Assembly: GCA_964573115.1 (NCBI GenBank)
Contig: CAZNIP010000072.1
Span: forward strand, 1 to 15,493
Source of the DNA: CAYOID01 sp964573115
GTDB lineage: Bacteria; Desulfobacterota; Desulfovibrionia; Desulfovibrionales; Desulfothermaceae
DNA: 15,493 nucleotides
Reading direction: 5' to 3'
Part shown: piece by piece, positions 1 to 6,581 of the stretch
Position numbering within the stretch: the stretch's first letter is position 1
Layout of the letters: each line of letters starts with the position of its first letter
Position numbers and translations under genes: made by a program
The notes under the pieces: generated by a model
The model's input: only the letters and a program-made list of their open reading frames with translations
Database searches by the model: none
What the model was told of the DNA's origin: nothing

Positions 1-8
1 GCTGGCCG

Positions 9-43
9 GGCTGAAGGTCGAGGGTTGAAGGTGGATGGTTGAG
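9..43. repeat. Degenerate heptanucleotide tandem repeat
   Basis: Five successive 7-base units read GGCTGAA, GGTCGAG, GGTTGAA, GGTGGAT, GGTTGAG, with consensus GGTTGAA/G. The next unit (44-50, GAAAGAA) already decays. The array lies beyond the 3' end of tlyA and close to the window edge, so more copies could exist to the left. On the tlyA-sense strand the repeat is C-rich and G-poor. No coding function is apparent. Confidence 0.5.
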
Positions 44-60
44 GAAAGAAGAGATCCCGG

Positions 61-90
61 GGTGTCAGGAAGGCCCTCTTCCTGAACACC
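61..90 (-). terminator. Candidate transcription terminator of tlyA
   Basis: An inverted repeat pairs 61-72 with 78-90 around a 5-nt loop (GCCCT), giving a 12-bp stem with a single bulged A at 85. It begins 13 nt beyond the tlyA stop codon on the minus strand. The downstream minus-strand sequence is pyrimidine-rich (CTCTTCTTTCCTC), but the run is not pure T and starts several bases after the stem. It is therefore a good hairpin but an imperfect intrinsic terminator. Confidence 0.45.
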
Positions 91-103
91 GACACCCGAA
101 ACT

Positions 104-874
104 CTACCTCTGCCCCCCGCCCTCAACCCGCCACAGGGCCAGATACTCCTGGTTGCCCTTGGGCCCGGTGATCCTCGACGGCACGACCCCGAGCTCAGCC
201 AATGCCGTGGACTGCCTGGCCCAGGCCAGGACCCGGTCGACAGCCTCCTGCTGCATCTGCTTCGAACGGACCACGCCCCGGTCCGTCGCTCCCCTGTCCA
301 GCTCGAACTGAGGCTTGATCAGGGCCAGGATCAGGCCGCCCTGTCTGGTGAAGCTGGCACAGACCGGCAGGACCTTCCGCAAGGAGATGAAGGAGCAGTC
401 GGCCACAGTCAGATCGACGAGCTCGGGCAGCAGATCGGCCGTGGCATGCCTGATGTTGATCCGCTCCAGGTTGACGACCCTGGGGTCCTGTCGCAGCTTC
501 CAGTGCAGCTGGCCGTAGCCGACATCCACGGCATAGACCCTCCTTGCCCCCATCTGCAGCAGACAATCGGTGAACCCCCCGGTGGACGCTCCGACGTCCA
601 GGGCCACCCAGCCTTTGACCTCGAGCTCGAAGGCCTCCAGCCCGGTCTGGAGCTTGATGCCGCCGCGGCTGACATACCGCTCCTGCTCGACGAGGTGCAG
701 AGCAGCGTCCCCGGGGACCAGGGACCCCGGCTTGGCGATTCTGTCTCCTTTGCGGCCGTCCTGGAGTACGTAGACCTGTCCGGCCATGATCAACCGCCTG
801 GCCCGCTCCCGGCTCTCCACCAGCCCCTGAGCCACGAGCAGCTGATCCGCCCGTACTTTTTTCACCTGAACCAT
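104..874 (-). CDS. tlyA: TlyA-family rRNA 2'-O-ribose methyltransferase
   Basis: TlyA-family enzymes methylate the 2'-O of cytidines in 23S rRNA, and in some species also 16S rRNA, using SAM. They are often mislabelled hemolysin A. The 256-residue product has an N-terminal S4 RNA-binding domain (about residues 6-65) and an FtsJ-type Rossmann methyltransferase. Visible motifs are YVSRGGIKL (about 67-75), the SAM loop DVGASTGGFTD (93-103), VADCSF (158-162), KPQFE (187-191) and NQEYL (241-245). These supply the expected K74, D159, K187 and E243. I chose the ATG at 874 because GAGG sits 6 nt upstream. A TTG at 898 with GGGAAAGGG upstream would add 8 residues. The N-terminus (KKVRAD) resembles the longer TlyA type, but the C-terminus lacks that type's extra helix, so whether 16S is also a substrate is unclear. 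It is transcribed divergently from gap. Confidence 0.93.
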   Translation of the reverse strand: MVQVKKVRADQLLVAQGLVESRERARRLIMAGQVYVLQDGRKGDRIAKPGSLVPGDAALHLVEQERYVSRGGIKLQTGLEAFELEVKGWVALDVGASTGGFTDCLLQMGARRVYAVDVGYGQLHWKLRQDPRVVNLERINIRHATADLLPELVDLTVADCSFISLRKVLPVCASFTRQGGLILALIKPQFELDRGATDRGVVRSKQMQQEAVDRVLAWARQSTALAELGVVPSRITGPKGNQEYLALWRVEGGGQR

Positions 875-941
875 CCTTGCCCTCGGTCCCTGTTTCAACT
901 ACCCTTTCCCCGCTGCAGGAGGCCGCACTGCCTGGTGAACC

Positions 942-970
942 ATTATGGGCCTGGATCTTGTTTGAAGCAA
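942..970 (-). promoter_or_regulatory. Candidate sigma-70 promoter for tlyA
   Basis: On the minus strand, TTGCTT (plus coordinates 965-970) and CATAAT (942-947) are separated by exactly 17 bp. The -10 box matches five of six consensus bases and the -35 only three. It points toward tlyA, about 70 bp upstream of its ATG, and its -35 lies next to the -35 of the opposing gap promoter. Seen by eye only. Confidence 0.4.
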
Positions 971-986
971 GCGCCTCAGGTATACT
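958..986 (+). promoter_or_regulatory. Candidate sigma-70 promoter for gap
   Basis: TTGTTT (958-963) and TATACT (981-986) are spaced 17 bp apart, with the -10 matching five of six bases and the -35 matching three. Transcription would start near 993, leaving a leader of about 80 nt before gap. The leader contains a possible stem: TCAGC AGACG (996-1005) against CGTCT (1020-1024) and GCTGA (1030-1034). Confidence 0.45.
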
Positions 987-1071
987 CCCCGTGAGTCAGC
1001 AGACGCCTTGTGAACAGAACGTCTCTCAGGCTGATCCCGCATAACTCTCTATCCAGCAAAGGAGCGACTGT

Positions 1072-2070
1072 ATGACTGTACGCATCGGTCTGAACGGATT
1101 TGGGCGCATTGGCCGGTACATGACCCGGCTGCTGGCCGGCAATGAAGACATCGAACTGGCTGCGGTCAACGCCAGGGCTGACAACGAGAGCCTGGCCCAC
1201 CTCCTGAAATACGACTCGGTGCACCGCACGTTCCCCGGCTCTGTTCAGGTCAACGACCAGGGGTTTCTGCTGGAAGGCAAGCAGGTGACCGTGACCAGAA
1301 AGCCGGCCGGGGAATGGATCTGGGGCGACCTCGGCGTGGACATCGTTCTGGAAACCACAGGCAAGTTCAAGGACCGCAAGAGCTGCGAACCCCATCTCGG
1401 CTGCGGCTGCCAGAAGGTCATCCTCAGCGCCCCGGGAAAGCAGTGCGACGCCACGGTGGTCATGGGCGTGAACGACAGCCTGCTCAAGCCGGAGCACCAG
1501 GTCATCTCAAACGCCTCCTGCACCACCAACTGCCTGGCTCCGGCGGCAAAGGTCCTCCACGACGAGTTCGAGATTCTCAGGGGGATCATGACCACGGTTC
1601 ATTCCTACACCATGAGCCAGCGCATCCTGGACGGCTCCCACAAGGATCTCAGACGGGCCAGGGCTGCGGCCATGTCCATGATCCCGACCTCGACCGGGGC
1701 GGCCAAGGCCGTTGGAACGGTCATCCCCGCCCTCGACGGCAAGCTGGACGGCATGGCCATCAGGGTGCCCACGCCGAATGTCTCCCTGGTCGACCTCACG
1801 GTGGACCTCAATCGGGACACCTCGGCAGAGGAGATCAACCAGGCCTTCAAAAGAGCCGCTCAGGGCCAGCTCGAGCATGTCCTCGGCTACAGCGACGAGC
1901 CCCTGGTCTCCGTGGACTATCTCGGCTCCAGCTTCGGCGGGGTCGTGGACGGCCTGACCACCAGCGTCATCGACAAGCGGCTGGCCAAAGTCATCATCTG
2001 GTACGACAACGAGTCCGGATTCACGCACCAGCTGCTCCGGCTGACCCGGAAAGTGGCCTCCTTTCTGTGA
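1072..2070 (+). CDS. gap: Type I glyceraldehyde-3-phosphate dehydrogenase
   Basis: This cytosolic tetrameric enzyme interconverts glyceraldehyde-3-phosphate and 1,3-bisphosphoglycerate in glycolysis and gluconeogenesis. The 332-residue length is normal. The N-terminal Rossmann domain opens with NGFGRIGR (8-15). The catalytic Cys150 lies in SNASCTTNCLAP, the catalytic His177 in TTVHSYT, and the C-terminal cofactor segment is WYDNESGF (310-317). The start is fixed by AAAGGAG at 1058-1064, 7 nt before ATG. The cofactor pocket is unusual for a glycolytic enzyme. The Asp that normally follows the AxN turn and selects NAD is Ala34 (VNARAD), and the loop DGSHKDLRR (187-195) resembles GapB and chloroplast-type enzymes. 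NADP use or dual specificity is inferred, which would suit a biosynthetic direction. dnaE follows 74 bp downstream on the same strand. Confidence 0.96.
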   Translation: MTVRIGLNGFGRIGRYMTRLLAGNEDIELAAVNARADNESLAHLLKYDSVHRTFPGSVQVNDQGFLLEGKQVTVTRKPAGEWIWGDLGVDIVLETTGKFKDRKSCEPHLGCGCQKVILSAPGKQCDATVVMGVNDSLLKPEHQVISNASCTTNCLAPAAKVLHDEFEILRGIMTTVHSYTMSQRILDGSHKDLRRARAAAMSMIPTSTGAAKAVGTVIPALDGKLDGMAIRVPTPNVSLVDLTVDLNRDTSAEEINQAFKRAAQGQLEHVLGYSDEPLVSVDYLGSSFGGVVDGLTTSVIDKRLAKVIIWYDNESGFTHQLLRLTRKVASFL

Positions 2071-2144
2071 GCCAGGCTTTCAGCGCGCCCGCAACGCAAT
2101 CAGTCGACCAGGCCTGATTGACTCCAAACCGGTGTGAAAGACCC

Positions 2145-5100
2145 ATGAGCGATTTTGTCCACCTCCACTGCCATACCGAATTCAGCCTCCTGGACGGAGC
2201 CATCAAGCTCAAGGACCTCTGTGCCCAGGCCGTCGATTTCGGGCTCCCTGCCGCCGCCATCACCGATCACGGGAACATGTTCGGTGCTGTGGACTTCTAC
2301 CTCAAGGCCAGGGAGTTCGGGATCAAGCCGATCATCGGCTGCGAGGTCTACGTGGCCCCCACCCACCGCACGGTCAAAGACGCCAGGTCTGCCGGAGAGG
2401 CCGGGTATCACCTCGTGCTCCTGGCCCAGAACCGGGAAGGCTACCACAACCTGGTCAAGCTGGTTTCCAAGGGGTTCCTGGAGGGGTTCTACTACAAGCC
2501 GCGCATCGACAAGGAGCTCCTGGACCAGTACAGCAGCGGCCTGATCGCCCTTTCAGCCTGCCTGAAGGGGGAGATCCCCATGGCTCTGATGAAGGAGGGG
2601 TTCGAGTCGGCCAGAACGAAAGTCCAGGACTACACCCGGTTCTTTCCCGGCCGCTTCTATCTCGAGCTCCAGGCCAACGGCATCCCGGAACAGGAAGAGC
2701 TGAACACCAGGCTCCTCCAGCTGGCCGAGGACACCGGCCTGCCCCTGGTGGCCACCAACGACTGCCACTACCTGACCTGCAACGATGTCGAGGCCCACGA
2801 TATCCTGCTCTGCATCCAGACCAACGCCTGCGTCCACGACGCCAAACGGATGCGCTTCAACACCCAGGAGCTCTACTACCGCTCTCCTGAGGAAATGGAA
2901 CAGGCCTTTCCCCATTGCCCCCAGGCCCTGGCCAACACGGCGCGCATTGCCGAGGCCTGCAACCTCGAACTGGAGCTGGGCCGGCACCACTTCCCGGTCT
3001 ATGAGGTCCCAAAGGGGCTGAGCCTGGAGGAGGAGTTCCAGCGCCTGGCCAGGGAAGGGCTGAAGACACGGATGGCGTCCCTGCCCTACCAGGTGAATGA
3101 GCACAAGTACTGGGAGCGCCTGGAGGAGGAGCTGGAGATCATCTGCAGCAAAGGCTTTGCCGGGTACTTCCTCATCGTCCAGGACTTCATCAACTGGGCC
3201 AAGGCCCAGTCCATCCCCGTGGGCCCGGGCCGGGGTTCAGCCGCCGGCAGCCTGGCGGCCTATGCCCTGAAGATCACCAACCTGGACCCCCTGCGCTACA
3301 ACCTGCTCTTTGAGCGCTTCCTGAACGTGGAGCGGGAGAGCATGCCGGATATCGACGTCGACTTCTGCTACAACCGGCGCGAAGAGGTCATCCGGTATGT
3401 GACCGACACCTACGGCAAGGACAGCGTGGCCCAGATCACGACCTTCGGGACCATGAAGGCCAAGGCCGTGGTCAGGGACGTGGGCCGGGCCCTGGGCATG
3501 AGCTTTGCCCAGACCGACAAGATCGCCAAGCTCATTCCGGACGAGCTGAAGATGACCATCGACAAGGCCCTGGACCAGGAACCGGATCTCAAGGCCAAAG
3601 CCGACTCGGACGAGCAGATCGCCCAGCTCCTGGACATCTCCAGGAGGCTGGAGGGCCTGGCCAGACACGCCTCCACGCATGCGGCCGGGATCGTGATCTC
3701 GGACAGGCCCATGCAGGAGTATCTGCCGCTCTACCAGGGGAAAAAGGGAGAAGTCGTCACTCAGTACGACATGAAGAAGGTCGAGAAGGTCGGGCTGATC
3801 AAGTTCGACTTCCTGGGCCTGAAGACCCTGACCGTGATCAGCGACACCCTGGACCTGGCCAGGGACAACGGCCAGGCCGTCCCGGACCTGGACACCCTGC
3901 CCCTGGACGATGCAGAGACCTTCAGCCTGCTCTGCCGGGGGCAGACCGACGGGGTCTTCCAGCTGGAGAGCTCCGGGATGCGCAAGGTCCTCATGGATCT
4001 TCGCCCGAACACGTTTGAAGACGTCATCGCCGTCCTGGCCCTGTACCGTCCCGGCCCCCTGGAGAGCGGCATGGTCACCGACTTCATCCGCCGGAAGCAC
4101 GGCGAGATCGAGGTCGAATACCCCCACCCCTCCCTGGAGCCGATCCTCAAGGAGACCTACGGGGTCATCCTCTACCAGGAACAGGTCATGCGCATCGCCT
4201 CGGAGCTGGCCAACTACTCCCTGGGGGACGGGGACATCCTGCGCCGGGCCATGGGCAAGAAGGACCCGGCGGTCATGGCCAAGCAGCGAACCAAGTTCCT
4301 TCAGGGGGCCAAAGAGAACGACCTGCCCGAGGACACCGCCAACTACATCTTCGACCTCATGGAGAAGTTCGCCGGGTACGGGTTCAACAAGTCCCACAGC
4401 GCGGCCTACGCCCTGATCTCCTACCAGACCGCCTTCCTCAAGGCCCGCTTCCCGGTCGAGTTCATGGCGGCCCTGATCACTTCGGAGGTCTCCAACACCG
4501 ACAAGGTCATCAGCCACATCAATGCCTGCCGGGAGATGAAGGTCAAGGTCCTCCAGCCGGACGTCAACAAGAGCAGACACCCCTTCAGTGTTGAAGACAG
4601 CGCCATCCGCTTCGGCCTCTCAGGGGTCAAGAACGTCGGAGACGGGGCCATCCAGGCCCTGGTGACCGAGCGGGAGGCCAACGGTCCATACCGGAACATG
4701 CTCGACCTCTGCGAAAGGGTCAACCTGCGCCGGGTCAGCAAGAGGGTTCTGGAGAGCCTGATCAAGAGCGGGGGCCTGGACTGCTTCGGCTGCAGCCGGG
4801 CGGCCATGGTCGCCGCCCTGGACAAAGTCGTGACCACGGCCCAGAAGAAGAGCAAGGAAAAACAGAGCGGCCAGCTCTCCCTGTTGAGCATCATGTCCGC
4901 CGGCGAACCGCAGCAGTGCGCGCTGTCAGGGATCGGCATGCAGATCCCGGAGCAGGGCATCGCGGAATGGGAGGATGAGGAAAAGCTGCGGAATGAGAAG
5001 GAATCCCTGGGCTTCTTCCTCACTGGACACCCCCTGCTCCAGTTCCAGGACGATCTGGACATGCTTCAGGTCAACACGCTCCAGGCCTGCTCCGAGATGG

Positions 5101-5624
5101 GCCCCGGGGCAGAGGTCCGGGTGGCCCTGCTGGTCACCGGGCACAAGGAGATCGTGACCAAGAAGGGCGGCAGGATGGCCTTCTGCCAGATCGAGGACCT
5201 GACCGGCACCGGGGAGCTGACGCTCTTTCCTGACCTCTATTCGACCATCAGAAACAATCTGGAGCTGGACCAGCCCCTGCTGTGCACGGCCAAAATCAGC
5301 CAGGACAAAGAGGAGAATGGGACTGAGGGCCAGCAGCAGGTCAAGCTCGTGGCCCAGCACATCCAGCTCCTGACCTCGGCCTCGATTCCCGAGGACCAGC
5401 CCTATCAGCTTGAAGTCCCGGCCCGCTCCGTCTCCCCAGAGCACTGGACCCGGCTCAAGGACATCATCCACCGGCATCCCGGCCGCAATCCGGTCCAGAT
5501 CCTGATCACCATGGACGATGCCCTGTGCCGGCTGCAGCTCGGTCCCAACTTCTGCATCCTCCCCGGCGCCGGCCTGCGCCAGGAGATTCAGCAGTGGCAA
5601 AAGGACCTGCACCGGGTGCACTGA
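2145..5624 (+). CDS. dnaE: DNA polymerase III alpha subunit DnaE
   Basis: This is the catalytic subunit of the replicative polymerase, here 1159 residues against 1160 in E. coli. The N-terminal PHP domain (about 1-280) keeps the metal-site motifs HLHCH (6-10), TDHG and TNDCHY. The palm carries PDIDVDF with Asp402 and Asp404, and the third acidic residue is Asp555 in KFDFLGL, matching the E. coli spacing. A helix-hairpin-helix region lies near 820-880 and an OB fold near 985-1065. QLSLL at 910-914 fits the pentapeptide that docks on the beta clamp, in the same place as in E. coli. I chose the ATG at 2145 because MSDFVHLHCHTEFSLLDG is where family members begin; a TTG at 2118 would add nine unrelated residues. 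The ribosome-binding site is weak. There is no proofreading DEDD domain, so this is DnaE rather than PolC. Confidence 0.98.
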   Translation: MSDFVHLHCHTEFSLLDGAIKLKDLCAQAVDFGLPAAAITDHGNMFGAVDFYLKAREFGIKPIIGCEVYVAPTHRTVKDARSAGEAGYHLVLLAQNREGYHNLVKLVSKGFLEGFYYKPRIDKELLDQYSSGLIALSACLKGEIPMALMKEGFESARTKVQDYTRFFPGRFYLELQANGIPEQEELNTRLLQLAEDTGLPLVATNDCHYLTCNDVEAHDILLCIQTNACVHDAKRMRFNTQELYYRSPEEMEQAFPHCPQALANTARIAEACNLELELGRHHFPVYEVPKGLSLEEEFQRLAREGLKTRMASLPYQVNEHKYWERLEEELEIICSKGFAGYFLIVQDFINWAKAQSIPVGPGRGSAAGSLAAYALKITNLDPLRYNLLFERFLNVERESMPDIDVDFCYNRREEVIRYVTDTYGKDSVAQITTFGTMKAKAVVRDVGRALGMSFAQTDKIAKLIPDELKMTIDKALDQEPDLKAKADSDEQIAQLLDISRRLEGLARHASTHAAGIVISDRPMQEYLPLYQGKKGEVVTQYDMKKVEKVGLIKFDFLGLKTLTVISDTLDLARDNGQAVPDLDTLPLDDAETFSLLCRGQTDGVFQLESSGMRKVLMDLRPNTFEDVIAVLALYRPGPLESGMVTDFIRRKHGEIEVEYPHPSLEPILKETYGVILYQEQVMRIASELANYSLGDGDILRRAMGKKDPAVMAKQRTKFLQGAKENDLPEDTANYIFDLMEKFAGYGFNKSHSAAYALISYQTAFLKARFPVEFMAALITSEVSNTDKVISHINACREMKVKVLQPDVNKSRHPFSVEDSAIRFGLSGVKNVGDGAIQALVTEREANGPYRNMLDLCERVNLRRVSKRVLESLIKSGGLDCFGCSRAAMVAALDKVVTTAQKKSKEKQSGQLSLLSIMSAGEPQQCALSGIGMQIPEQGIAEWEDEEKLRNEKESLGFFLTGHPLLQFQDDLDMLQVNTLQACSEMGPGAEVRVALLVTGHKEIVTKKGGRMAFCQIEDLTGTGELTLFPDLYSTIRNNLELDQPLLCTAKISQDKEENGTEGQQQVKLVAQHIQLLTSASIPEDQPYQLEVPARSVSPEHWTRLKDIIHRHPGRNPVQILITMDDALCRLQLGPNFCILPGAGLRQEIQQWQKDLHRVH

Positions 5625-5678
5625 ATCGGCGGCAGGCCCCAGTCGACCAGCCCCCTCTGAACACAAGGACAGGCACGC

Positions 5679-6077
5679 ATGACAGACAAAGGATCAGTGT
5701 ATCGGCTCCAGGTCAGCTCGCAGTTCAGCTCCTCGCATCAACTCCGGAACTACGGGGGAAAATGCGAGGAGCTCCACGGCCACAACTTCACGGTCCAGGC
5801 CGAGGTCGAAGGCACCAGGCTGCAGCCGGACACCGGCATCTTGATCGACTTCAAAGTCTTGAAGGCCAAGCTCAGCCGGGTGATCGAGCCTCTTGACCAC
5901 ACCCACCTGAACGAGCTTCCACAGTTTTCAGCACTCAACCCTTCGTCTGAGAACCTGGCCAGGCACATCTACCGGGAGCTCGGCAAGACCCTGGAGGACA
6001 CCGGGGTTCGAGTCCGCAAGGTGAGCGTGTCTGAAAAGGAGAGTTCCACGGCCGTGTACATGGAAGGTGATGCGTGA
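5679..6077 (+). CDS. queD: 6-carboxytetrahydropterin synthase QueD (COG0720)
   Basis: QueD converts 7,8-dihydroneopterin triphosphate to 6-carboxy-tetrahydropterin, an early step toward queuosine in tRNA wobble positions. The 132-residue protein shows the zinc ligands His20, His33 and His35 (LHGHNF), the catalytic Cys29 in CxxxHGH form, the Asp73-His74 pair (PLDHTHLN) and Glu119 in the C-terminal strand. The CxxxHGH spacing is the QueD type. The glutamates right after the cysteine (CEELHGH) also recall family members that act in folate synthesis, so a second role cannot be excluded. AAGGA precedes ATG by 9 nt. No other queuosine gene is in the window. It sits 54 bp after dnaE and 1 bp before dtd. 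Confidence 0.88.
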   Translation: MTDKGSVYRLQVSSQFSSSHQLRNYGGKCEELHGHNFTVQAEVEGTRLQPDTGILIDFKVLKAKLSRVIEPLDHTHLNELPQFSALNPSSENLARHIYRELGKTLEDTGVRVRKVSVSEKESSTAVYMEGDA

Positions 6078-6078
6078 T

Positions 6079-6549
6079 ATGCGGGCCTTGATTCAAAGGG
6101 TCAGATGGGCCAAGGTGGAGATTGCTCAGAAGACCGTGGCCAGCATCAGCCAGGGACTGCTCGTCCTGATCGGCTTTTCAGGCCTGGAGTCCGCGACCCT
6201 GCCCCGGACAACGGTCTGGGCGAAGTTTCTGGGCAGGACCGTCAATCTGCGCCTGTTCCCGGACACCCAGGGCAAGACCAATCTCAGCCTCGAGGATGTC
6301 CAGGGTGAGCTCCTGGTCGTTCCGCAGTTCACCCTGTATGCTGACTGCCGCAGAGGGAACCGGCCCTCTTTTGGCCAGGCCGCTCCACCGGAAACGGCCG
6401 AATGGCTGTTCGAACGATTCGTGGCCGATGTCCAGGCCATGTGCTCGCAACGGGTCGACCAGGGGAGGTTCGGGGCTGACATGGACGTTTCCCTGTGCAA
6501 CTGGGGTCCTGTGACGATCTGGCTGGACAGCGAAGCCATGGCCGCGTGA
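6079..6549 (+). CDS. dtd: D-aminoacyl-tRNA deacylase
   Basis: Dtd hydrolyses D-amino acids, and glycine mischarged on tRNA-Ala, from tRNA, giving chiral proofreading in the cytosol. The 156-residue product begins MRALIQRV, the standard family start, and carries both signature motifs: PQFTL at 82-86 (usually SQFTL) and NWGPVT at 141-146, which holds the Gly-cisPro pair that reaches into the partner subunit. ADCRRGNRPSF (88-98) is also family-typical. The ATG at 6079 was preferred over GTG 6067 and ATG 6070 by alignment with the family start; GGAAGG lies 11 nt upstream. One base separates it from the queD stop, so translation is probably coupled. The C-terminal tail is about ten residues longer than in E. 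coli. Confidence 0.95.
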   Translation: MRALIQRVRWAKVEIAQKTVASISQGLLVLIGFSGLESATLPRTTVWAKFLGRTVNLRLFPDTQGKTNLSLEDVQGELLVVPQFTLYADCRRGNRPSFGQAAPPETAEWLFERFVADVQAMCSQRVDQGRFGADMDVSLCNWGPVTIWLDSEAMAA

Positions 6550-6581
6550 CGCATCCATTCAAAGGCACCCTGCAGCTGATC

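Noticed and set aside
446..994. 182-codon plus-strand frame over tlyA
   Set aside because: It is antisense to a methyltransferase with all motifs present, and it has no ribosome-binding site or domain.
1314..2117. 267-codon frame overlapping gap in another plus frame
   Set aside because: Its composition is dominated by G, R, P, H and Q from a frame shifted against a well-matched GAPDH.
2097..2120. Inverted repeat between gap and dnaE as a gap terminator
   Set aside because: The 7-bp stem has a 10-nt loop and no following T-run, so it may be a leader structure but not a convincing terminator.
3237..4580. 447-codon open frame antisense to dnaE
   Set aside because: It lies wholly inside dnaE, has low-complexity V/G/D/L-rich composition typical of the complement of a GC-rich gene, and has no recognisable domain.
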